The notes: generated by a model not told the origin, from the letters alone. Counted from the stretch's first letter, positions 21,507-35,900 are shown. The stretch: 64,000 nucleotides of DNA from Onychostoma macrolepis (GCF_012432095.1 NC_081169.1:23961789-24025788); one strand, 5' to 3'. Numbers and translations are program-made.

Positions 21507-21829
21507 AAGTGTACTTCCATAATGTACTTAAAGTGCTCTATTTTTGCGCAATAATTTTGTACTTAATATACTAAAAATAATTATTTTGTACCACTTGTAG
21601 TACACTTGAGTGTATGAAAGATGGGTTCAAGTGTGCTACAAGTGGTAACTAAATACATTTTTTTAAATGCCGAGATAGTATGTTAAAAGTGCATTTTAGT
21701 TCATATTCATGGTGTCTCAAAATAGCACAGTTGAGTACACTTAGATGATCTTAAGTTTATCTTAAGAATCATTTTTAGTATATTAAGTACAAAATTAGTG
21801 CGCAAAAAATAGAGCACTTTAAGTACACC
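21507..21829. mobile_element. Palindromic MITE
   Basis: The left arm (AGTGTACTTCC, GTACTTAAAGTGCTCTATTT, TTTTGTACTTAATATACTAA) is mirrored by the right arm (TTAGTATATTAAGTACAAAA, AAATAGAGCACTTTAAGTAC). No coding capacity. Confidence 0.82.
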
Positions 21830-21889
21830 TGGGATGACTCATCCTGCACCAAAACAGATTTGAGGCCAACCAAATGTAGTATGGGCAGT

Positions 21890-22030
21890 GTTGGGGAGTA
21901 GCTAGCTACAAGTAGCGATCAACGTAACTAAATTTTTCAGTAGCGTGACAGTAGCTCTGCTACTTTTAAAACAGTGTAGCTTTTCCAGCAAGTAGCAGTG
22001 TAGCGCAACCAAAAGCTACATTCTGTTTTG
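21890..22030. mobile_element. Fragment of a hAT-like element end
   Basis: CAGTGTTGGGGAGTAGCTAG opens a run of AGTAGC-rich sequence typical of one end of a common fish hAT-type repeat. I could not find the inverted partner nearby, so it is probably a truncated copy. Confidence 0.55.
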
Positions 22031-22682
22031 TGTTGACGAGTCACGGGCCTGTAATGCATTGAAGCAACGCAGCTCTTATTCTGTTTTTATTAGTCTTATT
22101 CTGACCAGATTACAAACTATTACCGCCATCGGTTGAGATATCACGCACCTCGCTGCTTTACAGTCTGTCCACCAACAAGAGATCATCTGATGATTTTGCA
22201 ATGGATGTACTGGAATGGATATTTCACATGAATCAAAACTGTAATTTAGGCAAAACAAAGATTAAAATGCGGTCTACGTCAAAGATTTAAAGCAGGAGGT
22301 GAATAATTGCCTTTTTAAACTGATAAATGTTCCTGTTTTTTGCACTCTATATCAAATATCTATTTTACAATGATGAACCGTCATAATATAATCTGTCCCC
22401 CTACAGTTTTGTAATAAACACTAATCGAACAAAAAATAAAATCGCGATATAGTAGTGTGCTTATAATTTGGCAAAGGATGGTTGTGGCGGGATAAATAAA
22501 AGTAATAATCAAATATTATGATGAAAATAATTTCACATAATTTGAAATCATAAAAAACATGAAAAATAATGTTGAAATCATAAGAATAAAATTGTCACAA
22601 TATGAGATTAAATTTGTAGCATTGATAAATAATTTTGTGTGTACGTGCATATGATTTTAATAAAAGATAAATAAATAAATAA

Positions 22683-23130
22683 ATACACTATATTTCAAAA
22701 GTTTGGGATCAGTAAGGTTTTTTTTTTTTCAGCCAGGATGCATTAAATTGATTAAAAAAATTTATAATGTTACAAAAATGCTGTTCTATTGAATTGCTTA
22801 TTCATTAAAAAAATACTGAAATTTTTTTATCATGGTTTCCATTAAAATAGTAAGCAAGAAATGTTTCTTGAGCACCAAATCAGCATGTTAGAAAGATTTC
22901 TTAAGGATCATGTGATGCTAAAGACTTAAGTAGTCAAAAGAATAAATTACGTTTTGCAATATATTTATATATTAATATTATTTAATCATTTAAATAATAA
23001 TTTTAAATACCAATATTGCTATTTTTCCCTTTATTTTTGATCAAATAAATGCAGTTTTTGTGAACACAAGAGACTTAAATATTTAAAAAATTATTTTAAT
23101 ATAACACTAAAACATCATATTTAATATAAA
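22683..23130. repeat. Dispersed repeat, same family as 17028-17545, opposite orientation (copy 3)
   Basis: Begins with TTTCAAAAGTTTGGGATCAG, then CCAGGATGCATTAAATTGAT, followed by TTTCTTGAGCACCAAATCAG and GGATCATGTGATGCTAAAGA. Confidence 0.78.
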
Positions 23131-23794
23131 ACAAACATCATCATACCAGAATCTTTTTAAAAAACACTTTAACATTGTACTCATTTTATAATAAATTCCA
23201 GGGTGATTGATGAACTCTTTTGAGAATACAGCGAAGATCTCATATAGTTCCCATAGTTAGACACTTTATATTCTTCCTTTCTTTAGAGGTCATAAACAGT
23301 GCCAAGCACCTTTTCAAACTAACTGTTTATCAAATCTGTGACTCTGTGACTCTGTGACTCACAGAGGTTTAAGTCATGTATCCAAGAGTGACGAATAACA
23401 ATGCATTTCGTAAAGCCACCTTTCAAAACAAGTGTGGGCCAACCATAACTGGTTCTTTAGCTTCTCAACAGCTGTATGAATGCCAGCAGAACCAGTCGTT
23501 CCTTTGCTGACTTCAGCTGAAAAATCCGTTAGAAAGGGCACAGGCGGAGGCCTCCGGGTAAGTGTTATTTTGGCACTGTGAAGTAGCTAAGAAGTAACAC
23601 CTTTGCCTACAGGTCTTCAGCAATCCTTCGTTTGCTAGAAGAAAGAGAGATGTGAGTGAGTCAGATGCATGACCGATACTCAAAACAAGATCATATGATG
23701 GCATCAACGAGCCAGGTAGACAAATATACAAACCTTCAAGGATCACATATTCTCAAAGCGTACCATGGAGAAATGGAGATTTAAAAAAAACTGA

Positions 23795-25185
23795 CTTTTC
23801 AGAAATAGTTCTGTCATAATTTACTCATCCTCATGTCTTTCAAAACCTGTATGAATTGATTTATCCAAAGAACACAAAAGGAGAGGTTTACAGCACATGT
23901 CCTTTTACATGCATTGAAAGTGAATGGTGACCAGTTCATGCACGATTTTTAGTGAATAATGGTCTGGGTCCTTACACTAAGCTATTGTATGACTTTGGAA
24001 ATCTATAATGCATAAGTCATATAGACTGCTTTCATGATCCTTTTGAAGTTTGACAGCCTCTGGTCCCCACCCACTTCAAAATTCTGGCCGTTTGATAATA
24101 CCTAGAATATCAAAATCGACTGCGGGCGGCAGATCCTTTTCCTATTTAGCACCCAAACTCTGGAACAATCTACCCAACACTGTTCGGGAGGCAGACACAC
24201 TCTGTCAGTTTAAATCTAGATTAAAGACACATCTCTTTATCCTCGCGCACACATAACACACTAATACACTTCTAATATTCAAATCCGTTAAAGGATTGTT
24301 AGGCTGCATTAATTAGATCAACCGGAACCGGGAACACTCCCAATAACACACGATGTACTCGTTACATCGTAAGAAGAATGGCATCTACGCTAATATTTGT
24401 CTGTTTCTTTCCTATTCTGTTTCTCAGTCCGTATCCGATCAGATGGTGGATCAGCACCAAGAGATGATGTCTACAGCCCTGATCGTCAGCGGAGAATTAT
24501 AAATTTAAATTATAATAAACAAACAAATATATATTATAAAAATAGACCCGAGAAACAATAAATGCATTAAACTATACATTACAATTATAGCAAATGAATA
24601 AATCATATAAATGAAAAACTTTAAATAATGAATAAAACACTAATATAACAAATACATTAAATTATAAATTAAAATGCTCCATCGGGACAAGACCACGGGA
24701 ATCAGATAAGCCGTTTACACAATCTGACATGGCTGCTGTTGGAATTGAACTGCGGGTTTCGTCTGGTCTGAGGAGAACTGGCCTCTCGACTGAGCCTGGT
24801 TTCTCCCAAGGTTTTCTCCATTCTGTCTCAGAGGGAGTTTTGGTTCCTTGCCGCTGTCGCCTCTGGCTTGCTCAGTTGGGGACACTTAATTTCTAGCGAT
24901 TATCGTCGATTTGGTTGCGCAGATACTATTTAAACTAAACTGAGCTAGACAATGAAATATCTGAATTCATTAATGAAATGCCTTTAACTGAAAATTGAGA
25001 AAATTGAGTGTTTAATCTTATCATTATACATTACTGACACTCTATCCTCCAATTAGATACTGTTGAGTGCTTTGACACAATCTGTATTGTTAAAAGCACT
25101 ATATAAATAAAGATGACTTGACTTGACTTCCATTGTATGAAAGAACACATTTTTGACACTCTGCTGAACCTCTATACTGCAATAA
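23795..25185. mobile_element. MITE split by a LINE insertion
   Basis: The left part (23795-24060: TTCTGTCATAATTTACTCAT, AAGTTTGACAGCCTCTGGTC) and right part (from 25127: TTCCATTGTATGAAAGAACA) fit together as one cyprinid-type MITE, interrupted by the LINE tail. The far end is not sharply defined. Confidence 0.6.
24050..25128 (+). mobile_element. 5'-truncated L2/CR1-like LINE, 3' end
   Basis: An open frame at 24050-24256 encodes the extreme C-terminus of a non-LTR reverse transcriptase polyprotein: RSFSYLAPKLWNNLPNTVRE followed by FKSRLKTHLF, a very common signature in fish L2-like LINEs. A long 3'UTR with TTCTCCCAAGGTTTTCTCCA and a tail ending in AATAAAGATGACTTGACTTG follows. The rest of the reverse transcriptase is absent, as usual for 5'-truncated copies. 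Confidence 0.82.
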
Positions 25186-27249
25186 GAAATCCACTGAAAA
25201 CGCTCGGAAGATCTGATTTAGAAGAATCATTTGCTTAGACATTGTGTCAGTGCATATGTTATAATGGGAGTTGTCTGGGCAAGTCAAGGCTTGACTACAC
25301 ATTTGAAGGACATGAGGATTGTTCCTTAGTTTAGGTGGATTATATGTGACTAATTCAACCCTTAACCTGTTTGCTGATCTCCAAAAGTCAAGAAATAAAT
25401 CAAACACCTGACATTAGTATAAAGCATTCACAGGTTTAAATTACTTTCAGTTGTGACCCTCATTTAACACTGTAAAGCCTGATATATGAAACAATAGTCA
25501 GAAAATTGTGTTATTTAATGGAAAGCTTGCATGTGTTTTATATTTTGTATCATATGATACATCGGGCTCATATAGTATGATATAGTGAGAGCATGGAGCT
25601 CACACTGAAGAACAGTAAGATATTTACAATATATGCATCAAATTTGACACGATTTTGAATTTAAAAAAAAAATTATGGATGGATAATCAAGTAAGTAGCT
25701 TCAGTCCTGTTCATCTTGAAATATTAAAGACAATATAAAGGTTATGCTTGGTAGAAAAATATGAACTATTGATCAGAAGGCAGAAGGTATGTAGAAGATT
25801 GTGCAGGCAAGTCTTTAAGCAAATTTTTGACCACATTAATAATTCAGAGACCTTGTGAATGAATGTATCAAATATGATACAGAAGGCTTTATATGGTTAA
25901 GCAAAATTATATCTGTTTTTTGTGTGTCTGGTTTTGCTATTATACAATGCTTACATAAGCAAGAGATTAAAATGTATAGGTATAGCCTAATTTACGTTTC
26001 AGATTTAAATTAGGCATTATATTTTTTCAACTAACATGGTTCTAAATAGAAATAGAAGTTACATGGTGACTCACTGTCCTAATAAGATTAGTTAGTTACT
26101 GGACATACGACCCGACAAACAGCTCGAGGAGGCCTGAGTAGAGCCAAACCACCCGATTAACGCGGGTCTTTCGTTCTTCTTCTTCTTCTTTCCGTTTTGC
26201 AGCATTAGGTGGCTAGGTGCACTTCTGACACCCACTGGGGTGGAGCGTGAAACCGAGATGGAGGAAAAAAAGAAAAGAAAGAAACGTCTACATACTATTG
26301 ACCAATGCTGACTGACGTACTCTGTACAAGTTCTGAAGAATTTAGTGTTTTTTTGTTCGCGAGTGAATCAAATCTTTTTAGTGAACGAGACTTGGCATTC
26401 CATTGGACGAGTCATCTCATTCTCGATCGAGGATCTGCCTACTTACTTGAGATATGTGTTACAATATTTTTTTCTATGTGTTACATTAAGATGAGGAAGA
26501 ATTTTGAATGTGCTGATGACAATATTAACATAAATAAACTCTAAGCTACATTGTTTAGCAGAGTGCCTTTATAGGTTAAAACAATGTCTATCGTTTGCTT
26601 AAAGCCATACAGCAGAGGACAAAATAGAAGAATAAATAATTCATTTGTTTTGTTGACAATTGTGGGAAACAGTCATGATGCTTAAACATTCTGTCTTTTT
26701 TAATAAAGGATAATTAGACTTATTTAGTCTGTGACTTCAGAATGAGTGAATGACTCACTCATAACATGCAAAGACTTGCAGCCACCTACTGGCGTAATGT
26801 AGCCTGCTGCACGGTCATTAAATGGATTCAAAAGATTCGAGTCACTGGAATGAATCAAAATCCCTACCACTTGAGCAACATGAGTGAATCATTTAGGCTG
26901 GAACTGCTCTGACTCATGCTCAGATTCTTATTCACTGAAAACAACCAATTCAAAAGAGTTAATCATTTCTGAATGAGACGGGCTTCATTTGGATGTAAAC
27001 GTTCGACGGAGTACATGTTATGTTTTACATGCGACCCACTACTTAATTAATATAATTCACAGTAGCTACTGAAAAACATTTGATAAAAGCTACACTGATT
27101 AAAAATATCAACCTTTTGCTGTAAAAAGTCGAACGAATGCTATTAGCAACACCTTGTGTATATAAAAAAACACAAAAAAATAAAATCAAACACAAACCAG
27201 TGACAACTTTAATATTTTGCAAAATGTTTTTAACATACACAATCAGTAA

Positions 27250-27998
27250 TTAAAATAATGCTTCATATTGTTTACTGTTGAGCAATAAAATCAGCCAGGT
27301 CTGGCCTTGATGGATCTTGTAGGCTACAGAAGAAAATGTAAAACAATGTAAGGACAGGAAAGAGGCTGGTTGCCCTGAAATGATGTTGAGCAGATGAAAG
27401 ATATAGAAGTAACTCATTGTGATATTCATCATTACATTCGGCACCCGAGGGGTCCAGCCAATCCCAGTTCTTGTCAAACATGTAATTCATACAAAAAGTA
27501 CAACGCTCCTGAAACATCAATTCATATTCATTTGAGATTCATGGAATCTTTCCCCCCAGCATTTACAACTATCCTATATAAATCATTCATGCGAAAATGC
27601 TGACTGCAAAAGAGAGAACCAGAATTTGAACTGATATATGATACAGAAAAGGCCCCTCCATAAATGTCAATAATACACTCTGTACAAATCCACTCTTTTA
27701 CAGTCGGCACGGTGTAGGTGAGACTCATGCAGGTGTCAGATTTCATGTGGAACGTCAGCCAATGAGACATTCACATCACGGCCCTGTCAAACACACACAG
27801 AGGTTAAGACAGCCAGGAAGTTCCCATTCTGCCAGGAAGGTTGACAAAGGAGCTCATATGAGAATAGAGACAGTCATAAGCGCATGTGAACGATACCTCC
27901 AGCAGAGGACTACAATTTGGTGAGTGTGACTTTTTTTCTTCACTGCTTCTAAAAGCACGGCAGGAGTGGATGTCTCCAAAGTAAGGAGGGCTTTTCAT
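27250..27998 (-). other. Unidentified coding candidate (several exon-like pieces), weak
   Basis: Three or four open pieces bounded by plausible splice sites: from 27508 downward, after TGTTTCAG, ERCTFCMNYMFDKNWDWLDP; from about 27780 a Cys-rich piece with TCMSLTYTVPTVKEWICTEC; from 27998 a piece starting MKSPPYFGDIHSC; and a last piece after CTTCTGTAG near 27320 that ends in a stop. Residue make-up (many Cys, Trp, Asp) looks less random than other frames here. I do not recognise a family and could not chain all pieces in a single phase, so it may be a decayed gene or chance. Confidence 0.2.
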
Positions 27999-29825
27999 TT
28001 ATCTTTAATAAAAGATTTAGGTTACCTCAGGAATTTTAAAAGTGGTATCTCTTGAATTAAAACAGTATATTTTCATACATGCATTTCTATGGTATGTAGT
28101 ACAGAGTAAATGGAGGCATGCTACAAGAATAATAAATGTCTGACAGCATGTTTACAGGCTACTGCAAATTCATTTGTGGCTATTTTGCAGAAACCTGCAG
28201 GTGCTCAAAGCACTGCTAGAGATTTCATCACATGCCAGGATATATAGCTATTAAAGTCTAATCAGACAACATGAAGGCTCAAATAAAGAAGTCTTTGTTC
28301 ACAGTGTTAAATATTAGTCGGACGTCACATTGCTGACAGTCGTCAATTGTGACTGTAAACAGAACATGTTGCCACTTGCTTTCTGTGTCCAAACAATTGC
28401 ATCAAACATGCAGGTTAGTATCAGTTTACTAGTCTAGATTTTAACTTTTTAACTAGCATATTGCATGGATTCATGGTTGACTTTTCTGTCGAAGATAGAT
28501 AAAGTATCTAGTAAAACAGCAACATGGGGAACTGTCTATACATGTCTATACAAAACAGGAACAATTGCATCCTCTTTTAAAGAATCAATTTTTAAAATTC
28601 CCTGTATATGTTTCCACTGGACATGGTGGTGCAACTCCAAAACTTCTCTGTGTGTGTGGTTGGGATACGTTAAACTGCTCGCCTTGATAGTGAAGCCTTG
28701 AGAATTTCTTTAATTCTCTTTGCTGAAAGAGGTCAAGACAAGAGAACCGTTGACTTGCCATCACATTTAGAGATTTTCACCCTTGTTATCAAGAAAATCC
28801 TCAGACACTGTCAGAAGTGTGTGCAAGAAACACGTTTAACACTCTATCAGCACAGCAGCGGTGTTTGCCACACGCACATGTGCCTAATACAGATATGCAT
28901 TTTGTTACTAATAGCATGTATATTGTTATTATCATCATTTAATATTATGCATGCATCCTCCAAGTGGAATTTTAGAAATGACTTGTAATACCCTGGTCCG
29001 CACTCGGTTTTTGGTTTGATCAAATGTTTGATGCATGAAACTCACATGTCGACTGGCATTCACTTATCAGTGCAAATGATTTAAAGTACCTTGGCAAATT
29101 TAAAGCGTTTATGGTTTCATTCCACTGCTAAACATTACTTCCCCACATAAAATTCACTTTTATGTTCTGCTGCTGCAGTGAAGTGAAACTCGCGCATACG
29201 TGAGCACCAATCTGCAACTAACTTTGGCACAGCAAAGGCAACTCATTGGCTTGTTATTTCAAATCGGAAAGATAAATTGAACGTATGAAACTTCAATTTT
29301 TCTTTAATAAACATCAATATTATCAACAATACTTTGTGGAGAACTGAAACACTGACAGGCTTTAAAGAAGACTCATATGTAAACTATAATAGAAACATTC
29401 AGTTTTGTGGCGCCTTGTACAAACCATACCAAAATGCATTGCATTGCAATGCATTTACAAATCAGTCTAAGTGTACATGGCGATGTATAAATATCTTTGA
29501 ATGCACTTAACCTGTTGATTGTCTTTTCGGTGCAAAATGCTGAGCAAGCAATTGTAGCCCGATTAAGGCTATTCCATACAGTTCTTAAGACCTATGCAAA
29601 CACAAAATTAATCAAGGATAATTACTTTAACCTTTGACATTTCTGTTTTCATGTCAATAAAAAGTTAAAAAACAATCAGCTTTATATCATTACAGCATAA
29701 GTACCTGAAGACATGGTGTGCTTCTGAATATTGTCTTTGAAAATATAAGGACTTGTAGTCAAAAGAGCTGAGAACCACTGGTGTAGTTTTGTTGCACATG
29801 TAGGATGACGTACATAGTGTAGATC

Positions 29826-29911
29826 TCACAGAATGATTCTGCTGCTCTCAGGCTCAGCTTCAGTCAGCTCAGCTTCCTGCCCTATTCAGTGCGGCAGGGG
29901 CCAAGGAAGTG
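29826..29911 (+). other. Possible 5'UTR exon upstream of the plus-strand membrane gene
   Basis: A locally GC-richer stretch ending in CCAAGGAAGTG|GTGAGT gives a good donor, and the next plausible acceptor for a coding exon on this strand is at 37161. The assignment rests only on donor quality and composition; transcript data are absent. Confidence 0.25.
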
Positions 29912-29914
29912 GTG

Positions 29915-32900
29915 AGTCTGTTATTAAACTTTTTTTATTATAAATCTTTTATGCATGTGCAGAAGGCTTTATAGTAGTTGCAGTGTTTCATTGGCTGTTG
30001 GATGTTTCACTCGTGATGTTTATTTGCAGTTGTAGTGAAAGCCATATGGTCAGTGCAGATATTGAGAGAGAGAGAGAGAAAAAAAAAACTCAAGTGCTGT
30101 AGATGTTTCCTCTCCAGTGTGAAGACTTTATTTATTTATTTATTTTTTTACAAAACAAATTTGTCAGGTATTTTTTCCAGTTAAAATAAAACGGCTCATT
30201 CATATTATTATTCGTACCATTACTATTGATATCACTGTTAGTTTTACCATTGCAGTTACTGCTTTCACAAGTACTAGTACTAAGGCAACTATAATGCTTA
30301 AAGGAGTTTTCTGTCTCAAAAGCTCTTCTGAAACAGTAACAGATTCATTCTCAAAATATGCTAGTTTATTTTTGTAAATGCAACAGTGCGTGTCTGTAAA
30401 GCAAGGCTACCTGTGGTCTAACAGAGCTTGGTTTGGAGGAAAACCTGGTATGCAGACTTGCTTCTTCAGACTTTTTCTCTAAAGTTGACCAGAATGTTGT
30501 TTGACTGTTTGCACAGTCATGTTAGCTTTCAGATACTGAAGGAAGATTGTGCAATATGTTTGTCTTGACTGCACTCAAGAACATTCTGTCAAGCGTTATG
30601 CTTGTGAACGTTAAGTTTTGTGTTCCGTTCAGTTTCATCAGACGACCTAAATGACGTCACACTTTCAGAGAATGTCAAACCACGACCTGAGGTTTCGTTT
30701 GAAGTGGTGAATTTTTCAGCAAATTTCCCTTCTACCAGCACCCCGGTTTCTGAGCCGCCTCATGCTTGGATACTTTTGGGGGGTTTTTGGATGTTTGCGT
30801 ATTTTGTCACTCGTTTTTACTAAGACCTCCGTCAGCAAATACCGCGTAACACGAACCTTATGTAATCATAACCATATCCTTAATATATGAGCTCCATTTG
30901 GTTGGCTGCTGCGGTTAAGTTTGCGACTGAGGATGTGTTTTCATGTGCTGCTTTATTCTGTGACCCTTTGATGAATATTTGATGTCCCTACTATTGTACT
31001 GTAGGTCCTGTCTATCATCATTGCTGTTCTTTTGTATCATGTCAACCTTGTCAAAGCTCAAAAAAGAAAAATAAATAAATAAACAAAGGAATAGTTGGTC
31101 CCAAACTAAAACAATTCTGCTAACATTTACCCTAATGCCATTCTAACGTTCGTTCTTTTGTGAAATGCAAAAAGAAAAATGCTTTGAATAATGTGCTGGT
31201 CACTCTTTTCCATGCAATTGCTATGGATGGGGACTATATGATTATGTACTATATGATGGTAAATTTTGGATTTAAATCCAATTCAAACTGTCCGACTTCC
31301 CTCTTACACCTAATATTTTGATCTGCATTTACTGAATGTATCCATTTAAAGGAAATACAACCAAAGCAGGATTTCAAACCTCCTGTTTTTCAGCTTCTGT
31401 CTCAAGCAATCACACCTGTGAAACATTTGTTTGTGTGTCTTATATAAACTGTTTTTACTATCCCACATGTCTTTCACTTTCAGTTCAGACCAAATTTAAA
31501 CATTTACCAAAACCATGTCTATTAACTTTAGTCGTGTATCTGTGGCATTGAGGTTTTTGGTTCACACAAGGTGTTGGCAGTGAGGAACTGTAGATCAAAA
31601 GACAGTTTTCTATGTTTAGAATCTTTGCTGCGATACATAACAGGTCACATTAAGCCAATGTGAAAGTGTGAAATAAAGAAAAGAGCTGGCAGAACAAGTA
31701 TTCACACTTTGGGAACTGGCATATAATGGGGAACAAATCAACAATATGTTCAGTTAAAAATAATTTGATTTTAGCAGCTAATGACTAAAAATGAAATTCA
31801 GCCTCTAACACAGCCTCATCATTACGCTTTGGAGTTTTGAATTTATAACAAGAAACCAAACCAGCCATAAACTTGTTTTGTCCCATCTGGTTAGGATACT
31901 GTGTATACCTGTACTTTTATAAAACCTGAATTCTACATTATGGACTTACTGATTCAACTGAGAGTTGTTAGTGAGTCTGGCCTAGATGTTTTTGAGGAAA
32001 TTTGTGACTCAGATGAAGTAAACAATCAGAAAAGATTAATTTCCATAAGAACGGAGCAAGGCGGTTTCTTAGTCATCAGTTTATTTGCTCCTGTTTTACT
32101 TTTTTTTTGGTGGGAAATTGTTTTTTATTTTTTTTATTTTGTGAAGCATGAATAATTTTCATATCTGTTTTCTTTGATCGTTTCCTCATCTGCTTAATGT
32201 GAAGGTTTTACAACTGGGGAAGGAGGATTTTTTTTACATTTTTTGCTCAAAAATGTTACTTGAAACTTGCTCTGTAATGATGTTCCTTTTCTTTTGGATA
32301 ATGTTAACCAATAGCCAAATATCTATATTGTTTAAGCAAACTTAAATTTGTTGTGGTCCATTCTAGTACGTAACACCCACTTTTCACAAGCCAATCAGTT
32401 CCTTGCAAATCAAATTATGCCCCATTTTCCTCATTAAATATCCAGTTTTCTCAATAATCAGGGGCAGACTTAACCAATAAGCGAAGTAAGCGCCCACTTA
32501 GGGCCCAGGGGAATCAGAGGGCCCCATCTGATACTAGTGAAACATATTTCAGTGTCTATTTGTGTTATGGAGAGCCTCAAAGGTTCACTCACCGCTCAAA
32601 AGAGTTTTTTGTCTGAAACTGAGTTTTGCAAGCTCACAAATTATAACAACATGTAGATATGATGTAAATAAGATATTCATTGTGCAGTAGGGCTGTGCAA
32701 TTAATCGCATTCGATTATCATGTGCATCTCGTCAGTAAAGCCGGTTTCGTGGTTAGCAGTTAATCGCCATCACCTGCGTTCAGATGGAGCGGCAGTTAAT
32801 ACACAGAGCCGTAGTTCACTGACAAGCCAGACAATATCACGTCCATGATCGAAGACGAATCGCCTTCGATTATGAACTCGGTTTAGCGTAGATTCAAGTA

Positions 32901-35900
32901 AACAGTTGAAAAATGCCCGCACACTATAAAGGAAAACAGACAATTAGGCACAAAATGTTTGCCGTGTCTTAGTAAAGCTGTTTTTTTTTTTTTTTCATTT
33001 GTATTTTTTTCACCTTTATAGTGAAAAATTTTCACTTATAATATTTTTTCACCCTTTTTGGCAACTTTTCGCAAACATTGACGTACCACCATTGGCTTAA
33101 CCAGTCTACAGTCTGAACAATGTAACGCTCAGAAATCACACACTGTAGGGCAAAAGCACAAAAAAAAAAGCAAAATGAAAAAAACCCTGTTATACTAGGT
33201 GTTGATTTACAATTTTACGAGGTATATAAGTGGTTTTTCATCGGTGGCTTTGCTGCAGGCTCATGTCGGGCCTCTTTTGCAGGACTGCACGTATTAATGA
33301 TAGAGCACAAATTAGGTGGAGGCAAAACAAGTGCAAAAACTGGAGAATAGACCAAATTCAATTTGAATTCAAATACACATGAATATATTAGCCAATTGTT
33401 CAGCAACACAAGCTTTAGGAGGACTGTCAACTCACAGGCATTGGACTGCACTGATAAATATTTTCAAATTGGTTCAGCTTATTATTTCTCCGAGGCAGCC
33501 GGGCGCACTAAATTGGAATTTAGGGAGGGGGTCAGAGAGGGTTTCAGACGGCTGTAGGTTACTGTTGATGGGAGATTTGCTGTCACATTTTTACAAGCTT
33601 GGATTGTGCTTGCTCCGACAACCAGTCCCACATCTTCTGATTAACAGCTTAATTGAGAGAATCTCTCTTGCCGTGACGACCTGAATTGAGCGTGGAAATT
33701 CCAAATTACGAGACGAGTTAAGCCACCACAATCTCTCTCTTTATGGAGAGCCTGTTTTCTTTTTTTCCACAAATACTGCAGTCCCTTATGGATGAGTTTG
33801 GCAAGACAGCCAATCATTAAGACAGACATACTGGTATCACTACCATGATGCTTCTTTCATTTCCACTATTTTTGACAGTTATTAACAGTTAAGACATGTA
33901 AGCCACAGATGAAGACATGACAGCGCAATTAAAACAAGGTGTTCCAGGCTGCTTTCAGCTGCTGTTACTATAATATGATAATTTGCTAATTAGACTAACA
34001 AATATAGACTTGCTAGGGTCAAAGCAAACTCTCTTTTCCGCTCAGCACAGTTCCAGGTACTCACAGGTTGTTCTACAAACGAAGCTCATTTGACAGTGTC
34101 AAAAGCATGACTCATTCTCTTGCTTGTATTGACGTTGTCATGACCTGTCCCTCATGCTAATCCACTACTTAAGCCTATTTCTGTAATGGTGTGCTTCAGA
34201 AAACTCACAACTAGTAATTTTCCCCACCTGCTATTTGAAAATTAGCAATGGAATTTCATTCCAAGTCGGAACACCTGAGTGAGAAGCGGAATAAAACGGC
34301 AGCGTCGAACTGGCAATGGCACTAAATTATTTTAAAAATATACTTATCTTTTACTGAATTGTTTATTAATTATTTCAATAGAAATATAGATTATTTCTGA
34401 GAATACATTCAATTTATAAATAATGTTATGCATTTGTATTACGTAAAATGAATGTGAGCTTTTCGAACACGAAGAACGTTTTTGTGGCGCCAACTTGTGG
34501 TGCGTTCATATTGTGACTTGTGATTAACTGAAACAAATTGACGTTGTAAATTTAGCATGAGTATTCCGCGTTGAACCCGGCACAACTAACGACCAGTGCT
34601 ACATCCCTGTTTTTACTGTCCTAGCAGACATAAACAGCGCTCTCCCTCTCTTATAGTCCGATCAAAGTTGATTCATTCCAGTGAACCAGTTCATCCTAAA
34701 CGGCACTTTCATATGTCGCGTTATAAAGCCCGGTGCAGAATTCGGGAACCGCAATACCGCATACTACTACTCTTACTTTTTATCTGAATTTCGAACTTAG
34801 CAGGAGACATTCTAGTGAATCATTTCATTCCTTTCATATTGGAATGTCTGATTCAATCAAGTGAATTTATTTAGTTAATTCGGATAGTTCATATGAATGA
34901 ATGATTCACTGATTCAAATTTCTGTGCTACTGCTTTCAACTTGTTTGTGCAATAGGACATGTTTTTGTTGTTCAAAATTTTTTACCTTTATTCTAAATTG
35001 CATCTTGAGATTGTTCATTCATCCAAAAACATTCACTGTGCCAGCAAAAAATGACTGATTTAATTATAAATAGGCCTATTATTAGCTATAGTCTTTGCGT
35101 AAGAAAACTGTCCAAAGTGAACATCCAGTTGGGGTAGTATAATGTGAATGGGGAAAGCAGGTGTATAATGTTCCAGTGTCACTTCCCTGTGTGGAGTTCC
35201 CAGTTATTGTGACATCATAACAGCAATTAACAACAGGAAGTGGAAGCTCAACACAATGGGCACCAACAACAATATCTGGATGAAGAGCAGGGTCTTGTGA
35301 GATGGATATGCAGGCCACAGAGGGGGGATTTGGAGCTTGGGAATGGGCACCATAGCATTCATCTGACTGTATGGCAAAAGCCTTTGCTATATTTAACCAT
35401 TTGAGGACTCAGGAAAAGGTCATTCCTGGGCTAGTTCCCATTTCCTAGTCCGAAGTGGGAACAAAAATAAATACATGTAATTGTTAAGAGCAACTGCCTG
35501 CGGAAGCTGAGCTCGGCCAGCTGTGTGTGTCAAACATCTGCCTGGATAATGACCACAACAAGGCCTTCTGGGAAAGATGCCATGTGGAAGTAAAATCTTG
35601 AAAACATAATAGGTAGAAGAGGAACATTCCTCCATGTGTATTTGTGCTTTAGTTGTATTGATTAAAGTCATTTGGCAGCTTGTCGGATGCTTTCACAATG
35701 AAGGCTGTTAAATCGCTAAGGTGTGAGGTACACAAGTCTGAAATGAATCACTTCTTATTGTTACAGGAAATTAGGGGGCATTTCTACTACAAATTTCTAT
35801 TTAAATACAAGCCACACAATATCTGCTTGCTTCCAAGCTGGAAGGGTTTAATAATTTAAGTTTAAGATTGCATAAAATGACCTGACAAATATTTGACAAG

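Larger units (their letters stand above)
15500..29810. other. Gene-poor interval rich in dispersed repeats
   Basis: Between the FCGBP-like promoter and the possible 5' exon of the plus-strand membrane gene I find no supported exons except a weak candidate at 27.25-28.0 kb. The repeats recognised are listed separately; the rest (notably 15.5-17.0, 18.0-21.5, 25.2-27.2 and 28.0-29.8 kb) is unassigned AT-rich sequence, in which enhancers may lie but cannot be seen by eye. Confidence 0.55.

Noticed and set aside
30620..30823. 67-codon plus-strand frame reading SSDDLNDVTLSENVKPRPE
   Set aside because: An acceptor-like CAG precedes it, but phase and content could not be linked to the downstream membrane gene, and no family was recognised.
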